DNA of 31,448 bases from Krasilnikovozyma curviuscula (GCA_014825775.1 MVAQ01000238.1:1-31448), one strand, 5' to 3'; numbered from the stretch's first letter, positions 12,501 through 23,508 are shown. The notes: generated by a model from the sequence alone, not told the origin. Numbers and translations are program-made.

Positions 12501-14084
12501 GCTGACCAAGTGTGAGTTCAATAAGAGAGACGTCACCCACAGACGATAAATTGTACTGCCACAAGCAGTGCTCTGGATACACCAAGAATCTTCTGGCCAT
12601 ACCAGAGAACTACACGGAAAGGAGGCAGGTAGGGAAAATAAACATCAGCACTTTATGCCTATTCACCAAGCAAATCAATCCCACTCACTCCAAATCCGAG
12701 AGACATCAAGGCGATGGAAGTGGTGATTTGGTAACCAAAAGCTGGAATGATGAGGTTCAGTTACAGAGATCAAAACGAATGAAGGAGCGTTCAGAGGCAA
12801 GGCCAACTTACAAGCAGCCCAAGGTTGGTTGTAGAACATTGGAAGACGCTGAATCATGATAACGTCCGCAGAGTATGGAGTAGCAACTCCAACGTTTGCC
12901 ATGATTGTCACTGAAAGAAACACAGTTCGTCAGAGAATATTATCAAATTACAAATGGAACCCCACTCACGCAACATGTGTTCCTTCTCCGAGAAAGGTCC
13001 AGGGTTCATGGTGAACTCTTTACCAAAAACTTTGAATTTCTTAGTAGGCAAAAACTTGTCCATAGCTTTACCCAAGGGGTAGGTAAGCAACTGGATCTCG
13101 TTGACGGTGAGGGAGATACCCGGAGTTCTGATGGAGAAGAACTGGTTGATGAATCCTGCGAGACCGCACCACAAGGTACCAAGGACCCATACTCTGAAGG
13201 TATTGACTGGCATGGTGCTGTCATCGACATTGTCGACGACTGCTCGGACCTCTGGGTAAGGGGACGAGTATCTGATGAGAGCAGCTTCTATCTTCATGTC
13301 CTCATAGAGACGAGCCTTGTCCTCAACTGGGTACTTGTCTGGATTCAAGAAGATTTGTATTTGATCCTTCACAGTGTTAGGGAAGTTCTGTAGAGAGACA
13401 ACGGTATGCGGACTGTTTAAAAGCAAGCCTTGGTGTAAACAGAGACGGCGCAACTTACAGGATCTAACAAATGTTCGATGAACGCAAGTGGTCACTTCCA
13501 TCAGAATTATCCTAAGAATTACAATTGAACGATTGCTTACCATCTTCGTGCTGGAAACATGCAGTGGTCAGCATCATGTGATGTGAACGACGGAGAAGCG
13601 ACCTTGTCAACTTACCTCCCTCCAGGCGGTCTCTAATATCTCAGTGACCTACAGTGTACGCAATAAATTCATCAGCTATGAGAGGCCTACGATCACTCCA
13701 TTTTTATCTGCAAGTTACCTCAGCCTCAGTCATATCCTGGGCGTACTGCCAAACTGCGTTCAGGTAGAGTAGTTAGAGCGCGGATCATTGTCGCAGAGTG
13801 TGGAAGGGTAGATGGGATGGAGAAGATTTACCAGCTTCAACATCTCTGGCAAGAGCGCTCAAATCATTTGCTTCAGTCTCGACTTCGTGAGTGTGAACGA
13901 TTTGCTTCTCGTTTCCTGACGACTTCTCATCTTCAATAGACTGTTGTGAGAGAAAATTTGGTTTTCAGCGCCCGATTATTGACCGCTCGAAGGAAAACTA
14001 AAGATCACTCACATATTCTTTCTTAAGTTGGTTCTCGTATGGTTGCTCGCCAACGACAGCGATGTCGCCCTTATTGCTGGACAT
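9543..14084 (-). CDS. Oligopeptide transporter (OPT family), 26 exons
   Basis: A plasma-membrane proton-coupled importer of small peptides or glutathione. Exons: 14084-14013, 13940-13832, 13753-13719, 13648-13616, 13550-13541, 13463-13459, 13387-12970, 12910-12812, 12741-12689, 12609-12541, 12470-12365, 12278-12264, 12197-12061, 11982-11960, 11884-11727, 11657-11611, 11554-11534, 11389-11212, 11150-10977, 10911-10845, 10785-10526, 10424-10350, 10288-10199, 10084-9894, 9739-9717, 9639-9543; 854 residues with phase kept throughout. OPT signatures: SPYPEVRAVVDN, the NPGPFSEKEH motif, TPYSADVIMIQRLPMFYNQPWA, LSYFNWTTWIAPNN, the family motif KIPPR (about 637), VPEWWYAIV, and a C-terminus ending NNVTYEGCDASGCAPFDIPD...GYFG. 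Hydrophobic segments run through most of the protein after residue 140. The acidic N-terminus is cytosolic in type. Unusually short exons of 5, 10, 15, 21, 23 and 23 nt are discussed as a finding. Confidence 0.92.
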
Positions 14085-14154
14085 CTTGAGCTGTACGAGA
14101 TTGAATGAAAGATTCTGAGATAGCAAAAAGGATGAAAGCACTCTCCTTTCTGGA

Positions 14155-14162
14155 TTAATATA
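14155..14162 (-). promoter_or_regulatory. TATA-like element of the OPT gene
   Basis: On the minus strand this reads TATATTAA, 71-78 bp upstream of the OPT start codon. The position and sequence fit a core promoter element, but this is a short AT motif and the call is tentative. Confidence 0.35.
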
Positions 14163-14342
14163 CTCTTTAGCCTTCCTGAACTCCCCAGGTGTGTTCACAA
14201 GGTGCCTATTTGCGCATCGTGCGCGACACCTCTCATCTTGGCTGAAAACTTCCGTTGGGCCACACGATGGCGTCGCTGATCCCTTGATGGAGCATACAGC
14301 ACCTCTGGTGGTCCATGCGTTCCTCTGGAGGATGAAAGCGAA

Positions 14343-14357
14343 GATAAGGAGGATAAG
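14343..14357. promoter_or_regulatory. Tandem GATAAG sites upstream of the OPT gene
   Basis: GATAAG occurs at 14343-14348 and again at 14352-14357, three bases apart, about 260-270 bp upstream of the OPT start. Further copies are at 14466-14471 (as CTTATC) and 14904-14909. GATAAG is the binding core of fungal nitrogen-regulatory GATA factors (AreA/Gat1), and peptide transporters are classical nitrogen-controlled genes. Binding is inferred. Confidence 0.4.
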
Positions 14358-16114
14358 ATCGAAAATAAAACTGCCTAAATTACTTGGTACCATCATTTGA
14401 ACCTTTTCGCCCATGTGAACCCAAAATATCGGCGCAGAAAGGTATCGTCAGCATTGCGCCGTCGCCTTATCGGCGTAGATCACCACACAGCACCTATCTT
14501 GACCACAAGGTTGCAAATTGTAGCTCGTGAATGCTCCTGTGGGGTCGACAGACGGGGGCCAAAATAGAGTGCTGATAACGCTTAGAGCCGCCAGGATTCG
14601 AAGTGCTCGCCTGTAACCAGGGTTGATCTGTACCACATGTCGGACGGGAGCACAAGGTAATCCCAGCTGACGCTAATGCCTTTCACGCGCCAGCGAGCTT
14701 TGGAAAGGCGACCCATGCGGGCGGTCGCAAAATCAAACAAGGTCGCAAGTACATCCATACATACCTTGTGTCGCAGAGCCTGCAAGCCACTTACCCTAAC
14801 CATTGGCGCCTCCTGAACCACCATGATGGTACTATATGTAGCGGTATCGAAAAGGTGCGTCGCCAAAATCAAGCCAGGTGGTGCAGTTTCTCACGGCGTC
14901 CGCGATAAGGTATTAGCAGCGGAATTTCAGCCCTGGCACCATGAGGTGTCGAGAGAATTAGTCTCAATTCGTCCTGGACCGTAAAATGGGAAGCACACGA
15001 TTTACAAAGATGATGAGAGATGGGCTATTGATCCTGCAACAGATGAGAAGAGAGGTGTTAGTGATAGGCAGACGAGGTATGTTTACCTTTTTATTTTATA
15101 TCGTCGGCTTACCTGGAGCGTTCATTTGAGCCGATGGAGACCCGGTAATGTCGAGCAGCCGCCAAAAGAGGACCATCCATCACCCGAATATGTCCAGTAG
15201 GAATATGGAGATCCAGAAGATGTCAACAGAGGCGAGTGTATGCACTTGGTCAGCTGGCTGCGAACACTGATAACGCTGTCGTTGTTGCCGTCTCGGGACC
15301 CGAAGAGCACTCGAGTGGCAGGTTGCAGCACCCACGATCCCACCTTGTAGGCAGAAGCGCTGGGATTTAAGGACGACCAGAAAGAGATGGTGGACGTTAG
15401 AATGAGAGAAGCGAGCTCAGCTAAGGCCTTTGCTTATAACACTAGCTTCGAGGCCGGGACTCGCTTAGCCAGATCGAGGGACGCATGCAACCTCGCCCCA
15501 GTTCCCTCTCGCCTTCCACTCTCGCTGTGGTTCACGTGCAAATAGGAACCTCTTACTTACCTCTACATCCAGACGTGGAACTTCCTCAGCATATTTTTTT
15601 ATATCTCTCTCTGGGTTGTTGGAGTTTTTTTATGGCACCGCAGGAACTAACAACTTCGTTAGGATCCGGAATCCCTCCCAGTTGAAACAAATCCTCACCT
15701 CCCCTTTCAATCGGCGTCGGACAACTTTGAGTCGTACCATTCTGCTGTACTCGTTGGTTACCGCTAGGTGTGGAAATCAATCTCCTGGCGCTCTCAATCA
15801 TATAATAGCTGCTTCTCCCTGTTTCTACCAACTCAAGATAGCGCCAGGTCCTGTTTTTTATTCTGAGTAGACTTGTTTCAAGAACTATGAATCGTCTTGT
15901 TTTCATTGGGGGCACCGCCGTGGCGAGAAGGAAAGTTGACGCATCAACTTGACGCGATGAAATCCGTCGAAACGTTTCACTCCAATCGCACTCTCTACGA
16001 TACAGAAATACTCCTTGTAATACTTAAGGCAGATTCGTCATCCTGTTGCTCGCTTGTATTCGCAGGTCAACTTTGCTCAACAGTGGGAAAGCCTTCCATT
16101 CAACAGCAGTAGCA

Positions 16115-18188
16115 ATGTCGGAACGAGTTGCAATCATTGGGTCAGGTAACTGGGGGTCGGTGAGTAACAATGGTGGATTCTGGCCATATTGTCTAGGTAT
16201 GATTCTGATGTGTTGTGTTGCGGTGTAGGCCATTGCTAGGTTGGCAGGTGGGCTTATTCCGTTTTTCTGGTCCGAGCTGCAGCGGTGGGGTCTGTGATTC
16301 TCGAACGCAGCCTGAACTATCCTTCTAGCTCGATGGATGGGTTGTAGTACGAGCTCAAGAAAGATGAACCTGCAGCAGCTCTGGCATGTTAGCTACTAGT
16401 CGGAGGATGCTAACTCCACGAACTGGTGACGTTTCCTTGCCTCTACTAGGTATGAACGCGAAGAAGTTCGACAGGTTTGACAACCGAGTCCCCGTATGGG
16501 TATTCGAAGAAGACTTTGAAGGCAAGAAGCTCACTGAGGTCATCAACGAAACCCACATCAATAAGGTATGCCCCGACTTGTTCCGTTTCAGCAAGCATGT
16601 GAAAAATACCCCAACTGATTTCGAGCTCAACAGAAATACTTGCCTGGCGTCGATTTGGGTGACAACGTTGTTGCGTGAGTTAATTCCTCTCCTGTTGGGT
16701 TGCGTTTCGTGGCTGAAGAGCTTCTGGTCTCTGCAGAGTCCCAGACCTAGTGGAAACCGTCAAAGGATGCAATGCAGTGAGTTCCACAACACATTTAGGA
16801 TTCTCTTCACTGGACCCAAGCAGCTAAATTGGGTTATCCCTTGCTTTACAGCTCGTCTTTGTTATGCCCCACCAGTTCTTAGGAAATGTCATAAAGCAAC
16901 TGAAAGGTAAAATTGAACCAGGTACCAAAGCAATCTCGCTCATCAAAGTAAGCTGCCCCGCCTTCACAAACCTACCAGAGCACATTTGAAACCATCTCTT
17001 ATGAATTCTGATCAGGGTGTCGATGTCCACTCTGCTGAAATCCACATCTTCGCCGACGTTATTGAGAAAGAGCTCGGCGTCTCATGCTCAGCTCTGTCAG
17101 GCGCCAACATCGCAAATGAAGTCGCGATGGACCGTTTCTCCGAGACCACAGTCGGATATAGAAACTTGGAGGAAGGTGAGATGTGGAGAGATCTGTTCCA
17201 GACGAGTATGTTTAGGGTGCAGATCTGCGAGGACGTTGCAGGTGTCAGTCTTTCGGGTGCTTTGAAGAGTGAGCTTTGATTCTGTTCTCATGGCTGTACA
17301 TGAAGGATGCAGGGATATCTTTGGCTCATAATCTCTCTCACTTTTGTTCTACTAGATATCGTCGCAGGTTAGCTCACGATCTCGTTGGTCGCCCATCTCT
17401 TTTATCGGTTGACATCTCCATTTCCCTCTCACAGTCGCTGCTGGATTCATCGATGGCTTGGGCTGGGGTGAGTTGTGTTTTTGATACTTAATGGATCATT
17501 CAGAACTGACCGCTTTTTCTTCATAGGTGACAACTCCAAGGCTGCCATCATGAGAATCGGTAAGTCGCTTAATAAACGTAACCTGCTAGGCTCCTCACTC
17601 ACTCTGCACTTTCTCTTTGAACAGGTCTGTTGGAGATGAAGCACTTCTGTCTGGAGTTTTTCGAAGGCGTCGATGCGGCTACGTTCTTGGAAGAGAGTGC
17701 GGGAGTTGCGGATTTGATCACGACATGTCTTGGAGGAAGAAATCGCAAAGTGAGTACTGAATGAATTTATTGACAACCTTCATGAGATACAAAACCTGAT
17801 TATTATTTTCCTTCGCTTCAGTGCGCTGAGGCGTTTGTAAAGACCAAAAAACCATTTGATGTTTTGGAGAAGGAGATGTTGAATGGCCAAAGTAAATTCC
17901 TTCCTTCCTGCACCCCAGTGCTCAATAAGCTAACTCGTCGCCATCGTTCTGAAAAAAACAGAGCTTCAAGGAATTTACACGGCGAAGGAGATTCACGAAT
18001 TCCTTAAAGCTAGAGATAGACTTGATGGCTACCCGCTGTTCCTCGCGGTTTACCAAATCAGTTGGGAAGGTACGTTCTCACTCAGCTCACTACCCACTTC
18101 TGCTAAAGAGTGGAATTGGAATTGACAGAATTTTCTTCACTGTTATTGCATAGGCCTCTCCGTTGATGATTTGACCGCGAAGCTCTAA
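16115..18188 (+). CDS. GPD1: Glycerol-3-phosphate dehydrogenase, NAD-dependent, cytosolic
   Basis: Reduces dihydroxyacetone phosphate to glycerol 3-phosphate with NADH, feeding glycerol (osmolyte) and lipid synthesis and redox balance. Fourteen exons: 16115-16159, 16229-16247, 16450-16565, 16634-16674, 16737-16776, 16852-16947, 17016-17268, 17356-17367, 17435-17467, 17527-17559, 17625-17749, 17822-17891, 17962-18069, 18154-18188; 341 residues. The Rossmann motif GSGNWG lies at 9-14, followed by [41 protein letters not shown] and [10 protein letters not shown]. The catalytic-lysine segment SGALKN (Lys203) and [15 protein letters not shown] match the family active site. There is no N-terminal targeting sequence, so it is probably cytosolic. 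Exon 8 is 12 nt and intron 2 is 202 nt, the longest intron in the window. In fungi this gene is usually induced by osmotic stress through Hog1; here only a CCCCT core in the promoter hints at that. Confidence 0.96.
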
Positions 18189-18410
18189 ATGAGTCTTGTC
18201 TATGAACTTTGGCTATAGATTGTGATATACAGCTTTAGATTGTGATGTGACCGGAGACATTTAGTCCGTTTCCGACAGACTTATCTTCTCTATGAAACAA
18301 TAGCTAAAGTGCCGGTGTTCTCTGTCGAAGAGAACCGTGCGACTCTTAGTCCATTGGTGAAACGTGAACGAGACGCGCATACTGATTTTTCTCGTTTCGA
18401 CATGATTCCC

Positions 18411-18821
18411 TATTCTTCTGACCCCAATTCTCCCTTAAATTTCTTTGAATGCGCTTTGACTGTCTTCTTGATTGTTCCCATGGGTAGCATATCGTCCGTT
18501 ATCGGGACTCAAAGTAAGCCTCCCTTCATCTCTTCTCCAACCTGCACGCTCTTCCCCCTGATCTGCTAACTTTACCTCTCAGTCACATTGGGCGTCCTTG
18601 TGGAAATCATTATTGGGCTATGCTATCTAAGAGACGCTGTTGGGTGAAGTGAGTTAGCTTCCACCTTCGACAGATGGACGCGGATGACTGACTTGTGGTC
18701 GGTCGCAGTTGCTTCAATTCTTTCAAAGTCACGGACTTAATCAACACCATGACTTTCAGACAGAACACAAAACCTGGGTCATTATACTAGATGTTTGGAA
18801 CGTCGGTGAGGCTTCCGGATG
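18411..18821 (+). pseudogene. Degenerate OPT transporter fragment
   Basis: A relic of an OPT gene related to the intact one at 9543-14084, in the opposite orientation. The translation at 18411-18512 (NFFECALTVFLIVPMG...VIGTQ) matches FFGCALTIVLIIPIG...ITGTQ. It is followed by an intron-like GTAAGC...CTCTCAG in the same place as in the functional gene, then TLGVLVEIIIGLCY for TLNVFAEFIGGLCY, an in-frame TGA at 18645-18647 after an apparent 1-base loss, a second intron remnant, and FNSFKVTDLINTMTF for FKSFGVMGLINAMTF. The copy then jumps to a 19-bp segment (18803-18821) identical to the functional gene's 3' end (9550-9568 on the other strand). The 5' part and most of the 3' half are missing. 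Retained introns point to DNA-level duplication rather than retrocopying. Confidence 0.82.
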
Positions 18822-19425
18822 ACAACAACATGCATCAGGCGGGTGGGTTAAACAGGAGTCAGTTGTACAACTAGATTAGCTTTGCGGCATACCAGAGAAG
18901 ATAATTTAGAAGGTCTGTTTCAAATGAATTTTGAGTATCGTTCAGTCTTGTCGTATCTTATAGGTAAACAGCGACAGAGGTTACAATAGGCTCGGTCTCT
19001 GTTTCTGCCTCTGTCAGCGCACAATCGTAAAACGGATATACCATATATAAAGCTTATTTGATGTAGAAGCCAATAAAGGGCCAAACACCAGGCCCTTTCT
19101 ACCACACTTTCATCACAGAGCCGGTGCCACCGCAGCGTTCATTTTTCGCCCTGAACGGAGAGACGCTTTCCATCGAAGCGTTTGAGCTCGAGCCTTGGAA
19201 ACATTGAACACCCATCAAATAAAATCCAGCAAATACCCCTACTCGATACCCAGCAACCCAGTAATCAGATATACCAGCACTTCAATCTCAGTTTCGTTGA
19301 ACGAGACTGCCTTCCGATTGGAACCGAAGCTAACATCAAGACCTCTCCCCATCAAACTCCATAATTCAAAAAGCATATAGAACAACACACCTCCTAGTCT
19401 CACCCCCTTACACCCTGCAGCCCAG
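18822..19425. other. Intergenic region upstream of the Cdh1 gene
   Basis: About 600 bp between the OPT relic and the Cdh1 start. It holds a TATATAAA at 19044-19051, about 375 bp before the Cdh1 start codon, which could be a core promoter with a long leader. I see no further OPT homology and no gene. Confidence 0.4.
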
Positions 19426-21583
19426 ATGGAATCCACAGATTTCAACCGTAGAGTGATAGAAGCAACGTACATCAGCTCGTCTAGCCTGAGAGGAGAAGGA
19501 GCAGGTCCCTCTGCGTCTTCTACCTCAACATCATCCTCGTCCAAATATGTCAAACCGCCAGGGTCCCTTGGCTCATCCTCGACTGCTCGTCCCTCATCAC
19601 CCGCTAGAGACTCATCAGGTTTAGTAGGATTGGGGTTCAGTAGCCCAGGAGGGGCCGGCAGTGGTGTGTCAGCAGGAAAGAGGAAGGCGAAGGACTACGG
19701 TGACAGGTTCATACCGACGAGGGATGGAACAGACTTGCACGCATCCTATGCTCTACTCGGTGACCCTCCCTCATTTGGACAGTCTACACCGACAAGGTCC
19801 AAAAAGAGGGCGACTGGAGGAGAAATCGACGCTCAGAAAGGTTTGTTGACCCTCCAAGTTACACAGGAGCTTAATCTGATTTCTAATGAACCCTTGTTAT
19901 TTCTTTCTCCCCGGTTTCAGAGGAGGCAAATAAGGCATTCAGCCATCTTCTCAAATCGGAGTTGTTTGGTCCAGCTGCAGGCGGTCAAATATCAGGTACA
20001 GGCTCTCGCTCGACACAGTCGCCCATTATGTCGTCCTCTGCCGCCAACAACGCCATGCTAGCTTCCAGCGGCAGCTCACACTCACATACTCATCAAACCG
20101 TCACAGCACCCGCAACACCATCGAGAACGAGGTCACTACATGGCAGCGGTACACCTCATCCCAAGCCTGCCTCACCAATCCACACCGGTTCCCCCTTCCC
20201 AGCTCCCACTACACCCACTCGCCGTCGTCTATTCAACTACTCATCACCGTCATCTTCAGCTAATAGCTACAACAGCACCAACAGAGCGGCGGAAGACCTT
20301 AATGATCCAACTCACGAAGCCTACTCACTGTCACCAGTCACCTCCTCCTCCCAATCCATCCTCTTATCACCCAGAAAACCTCCGAGGTTGGTAGCCAAGG
20401 GACCTTTCAAGGTACTCGATGCCCCGGACCTGGCGGACGATTACTACTTGAACTTGGTCGATTGGTCAAGTACTAATGTGCTGGGGGTTGGACTCAGCAG
20501 CTGTGTTTATCTGTGGAGCGCCAACACGAGTCGAGTCACCAAACTCTGTGATCTTGCGCCGAGTACCGGCGGAAGAAACGACACAGCTACTAGCTTGAGT
20601 TGGACTGCTAAAGTGAGTCGTGACCGTCAGACCAAAGTATATGCGCTTCTGACCCGATTTTCCATCAGGGTAACACGGTAGCGGTTGGAACCGACAGAGG
20701 GGAAGTCCAAATTTGGGATGCAGAGAAACAGAAAAGAATTAGAACGATGACTGGTCACACTGGTCGAGTTGGATCATTAGCTTGGAACGAACATGTCTTG
20801 TCGTCCGGTTCCAGAGATCGCAACATCTACCACCGGGATACTCGTGCTCCCGAACATCACTTTCGGAAGCTCTCTGGACATCGCCAAGAAATCTGTGGTC
20901 TGAAGTGGAACGTCCAGGACAACCAGCTGGCCAGCGGCGGAAACGACAACAAGTTGATTGTGTGGAACGGATTTGATCAGGATCATCTGTGGAAGTTCAG
21001 TGACCATGCTGCCGCTGTCAAGGCGATTGCTTGGAGCCCTCACCAGCATGGTCTTCTTGCTAGTGGTGGTGGGACGGCAGACAAGAAGATTCGATTTTGG
21101 AACACGTTGAATGGGTCCCTACTCAGTGCAACCGATACTGGATCTCAGGTTCGCATAAGTTCCGTCGTTCTTTTCTCCCCGAATGTCCCTCTGATTCAAC
21201 TCTTTGTTTTCTTTTCCCTCCTCAGGTCTGTAACCTCATGTGGTCTAAGACTTCCAACGAGCTGGTCTCAACCCATGGCTACTCGGGCGGTCCAGTTCAA
21301 AACCAGGTGTGCATCTGGAGGTACCCATCGATGACTCAAGTTGCTACCCTCACTGGTCATACCTATCGTGTCCTGTATCTCGCCATGAGTCCCGATGGAC
21401 AGACGATCTGCACTGGTGCAGGCGACGAAACGCTGAGGTCAGAATAACTTCTAGCCCTGCCCTTTGCAGCGTGGCTAACATATTTTTCGTCTCTATAGAT
21501 TCTGGAATTCCTTCCAGAAGACGAAAGAGCCTCGCCGAAGCGAGAGTTCTTCACTGAACCCATTTGCGGCGAGGATACGATGA
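19426..21583 (+). CDS. CDH1: Cdh1/Fizzy-related activator of the anaphase-promoting complex
   Basis: A WD40 co-activator that recruits degron-bearing substrates to APC/C in late mitosis and G1. Five exons: 19426-19840, 19921-20612, 20669-21148, 21226-21437, 21499-21583; 627 residues. The C-box DRFIPTR is at 93-99, followed by DLHASYALLGD, as in Cdh1 rather than Cdc20. Residues 100-295 are Ser/Pro/Thr-rich with many SP/TP sites, where Cdk phosphorylation normally blocks APC/C binding. The propeller begins near 299 (GPFKVLDAPDLADDYYLNLVDW), with clear WD repeats such as VQIWDAEKQKRIRTMTGHTG and a SGGNDNKLIVW segment. The protein ends in ARIR, providing the C-terminal Ile-Arg tail that docks on Cdc27. 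It is longer than human FZR1 because of the N-terminal disordered linker. Confidence 0.95.
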
Positions 21584-21884
21584 GGTACCCCTGCGTCGTT
21601 TCGCCTTTCATCCCCTTTCAGCCTCCATCGGTATTTTATCCATTTCCCTTCCGTTCGGTTCATGTTTTACAACGTGGTTCCCCATCTGTGTTCTGTTACC
21701 CTCATGTTCTCTTCTCATTGTGATTTTTCTCTGATAGCCAACTTTGTATCGTTTTTCTCGGTTATGTAATCTTCTGTGTGGTTGCCGCGCACGAAAGGAA
21801 TCAAGGAACCCTGATGAGCAGACGATTGATAGCAACTACAAGTCACAATAGAATGCTCGAGCTACAACAGAATCAGAACCATTC
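21584..21884. other. Convergent spacer between Cdh1 and F-box-like genes
   Basis: Just over 300 bp separates two 3' ends. It is T-rich on the plus strand (several TTTTC and TTTAT tracts around 21636-21760), consistent with 3' UTR and polyadenylation signals. No gene is seen. Confidence 0.45.
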
Positions 21885-22911
21885 CTATAGGTTGAACTGT
21901 GCAAGCTCTTCATCTCTTAGCTCACTCCTCTCAAAAACACCAAGCTTCTCAGTATACGGTATTCCCGGGACATAGCTCGCCAATAATGTCTTGAACGCAG
22001 CCACTCTAGCTTGGCCTGTGAGATAAATCTTCACATCTACATCCGTTCGCGACCGCAGCAGCCCTGTAGCCTGGTGAATGACAGGGTAGTAAATACCATT
22101 GACAACGGTCTCAGCATCAGCTGGGTGTACAGAGCTCCCTTCCGCATTTTCGGGACAGTCAAAGTAGTTGACCTCCTCCAGCGCGAGCGCCTCCGGTGGG
22201 ACCCCAAACTCTATGCCCGTCTGGAAGACGCCGCCTTTCACAGCGATCTTCTTCAGTCGAGTCCATCCCATCAGCTTCTGATACCCTCTTTTATAAGTGA
22301 ACCCACCACCTGCTCCGATTGCAGCGCCGGGTCCAGAGCCGTGAACGATGAGGGTTGAGGCGTTAAAGGGTAGAGGTATTAGTGGGATAGTCGTATGGGC
22401 GTAGGGATCTTGTTCGAGAGCCGAATGGAAGACTTGGAATGTAAGAAGTGTTGAGAGTGGGTTTAGAGTAATGAACTCGTCCGTGATGGTGAGATCTTTT
22501 GGCGCTGGACATCGGAGGGTGATATGTTGTACACTGGACAAGTAGAACCGCCTTCTTGAGCTGGACCAGAAGCTGTTGTTGCGGTTCTGCTCGAGCTCAG
22601 TAATAGTTGAAGTGAATAGGGTGTCATACTGGTCTGGTCGTCTGATTTCGATCTCGACGTAAAGAAGAGGTACTGCGAAGTGATGCATCTCTCTCGACAC
22701 CACAAGACAAGATAGTAGTGTTTGTGTATCCTTTGCTAAGTAACTGGTAATGTGGCCTAGTATTTCTGGGGGAATATACAGCAGAGGCTGTCGAAAGCGA
22801 GAGAGTTTGTCATCAGTGTGCATACACACAGTGCGAGATGAGACCAATGGGTATCATTCGTACCTTCTCGTGGGCAGCAACATCAGCCAAAGTATCAAGA
22901 GATTCTGTCAT
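21885..22911 (-). CDS. F-box-like protein
   Basis: Two exons, 22911-22864 and 22787-21885, joined by a GTACGA...CAG intron; 316 residues starting MTESLDTLADVAAHEK. Residues about 19-58 (LYIPPEILGHITSYL, then TLLSCLVVSREMHHFAVPLLY) fit the F-box pattern common in basidiomycetes: LPPEIL-x-x-I, a Leu/Ser-rich second helix and PLLY ending helix three. F-box proteins bind Skp1 and present substrates to SCF ubiquitin ligase; no substrate-binding repeats are clear in the rest, which has beta-rich segments (VQHITLRCPAP, STLIVHGSG) and a Gly-rich loop. Reading through the intron instead would give a 320-residue form beginning in intron sequence; the spliced start is preferred because it has a clean ATG and splice sites. 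The target is unknown. Confidence 0.65.
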
Positions 22912-23508
22912 GTTTGCTGAGGAACAAGAGACAGGGAGGCACAGAAAGTAGCGAAGTTGGCTGCAGCATATGGGGAAGAGATAAGCCACGTTTCGTTTCT
23001 AGTACAGTGAATCAGCAGGTTCAACCATGATGCACTTTGACTTACCAGTTCAATTCAGTTTATTCAATCTGATGAAATCTGGTAGCCGTCCTATTGAAAA
23101 GCTGGAAATTCTACTGCACTCGTCGTCAGTGCGAAACTCGCTGCGAACTTGAAGCCCCTGACCTGGTAGGCGGTGACTCTCAAACTTCCATCTCGTAGTG
23201 AAAGTTGGAGAGAGATTCTGCCTCTGGTATATCTGAGATACCTCTCTCTCCTCAGGGTAGCAGCAGCGGCTTACAATTGTACTCACCTACCCTTGTGTCG
23301 CGCCCTTTTTTTGTTCGCTTGGGGTCAACTATCCGTCAGAGTGGCCTCTACATAGTGCTCCCTGGGAGTCTTGCTTGCTTCTGAGCATAACTTTCAGTGT
23401 TTTGTTTGCCCAGTGAGTACAGCTTCGATGAATGGCTCGGAACGACGATCTGGGACTGACCAAAGCTCAAAATGTATTGCAGGAGGAGCCCACAGGTCTA
23501 AGTGCTAG
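22912..23508. promoter_or_regulatory. Divergent promoter region of F-box-like and BTB/CAP-Gly genes
   Basis: About 600 bp between two divergent starts. On the plus strand a probable 5'-UTR intron runs from GTGAGT at 23413 to the CAG ending at 23482; its removal would delete upstream ATGs near 23427 and 23431. No other gene is visible. Confidence 0.45.

Larger units (their letters stand above)
14085..16114. other. Divergent intergenic region between OPT and glycerol-3-phosphate dehydrogenase
   Basis: Two kilobases hold the promoters of the OPT gene (-) and the dehydrogenase gene (+). Besides the GATAAG sites and TATA-like box there is a CACGTG E-box at 15533-15538, CCCCT (stress-element core) at 15711-15715, and T-rich tracts near 15594-15635. 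The minus-strand open frame 14872-14582 (96 codons) has no recognisable domain and I do not call it. A TTCGAATCC resembling a tRNA T-loop near 14598 (minus strand) lacks a pairable stem. Confidence 0.5.

Noticed and set aside
13464..13550. Alternative OPT reading through GTAAGC at 13540 into the next open frame
   Set aside because: The read-through gives a basic, Cys-containing stretch unlike OPT proteins, and the other AG acceptors tested give a stop or the wrong phase.
14582..14872. 96-codon frame and a tRNA-like TTCGAATCC segment
   Set aside because: The T-loop-like bases have no pairable 5-bp stem or acceptor partner, and the open frame has no domain or conserved feature.
18309..18569. 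86-codon open frame as a functional short membrane protein
   Set aside because: Its second half is OPT-derived and is interrupted by a relic intron; the homology continues past the stop in another segment, so it is part of a pseudogene.
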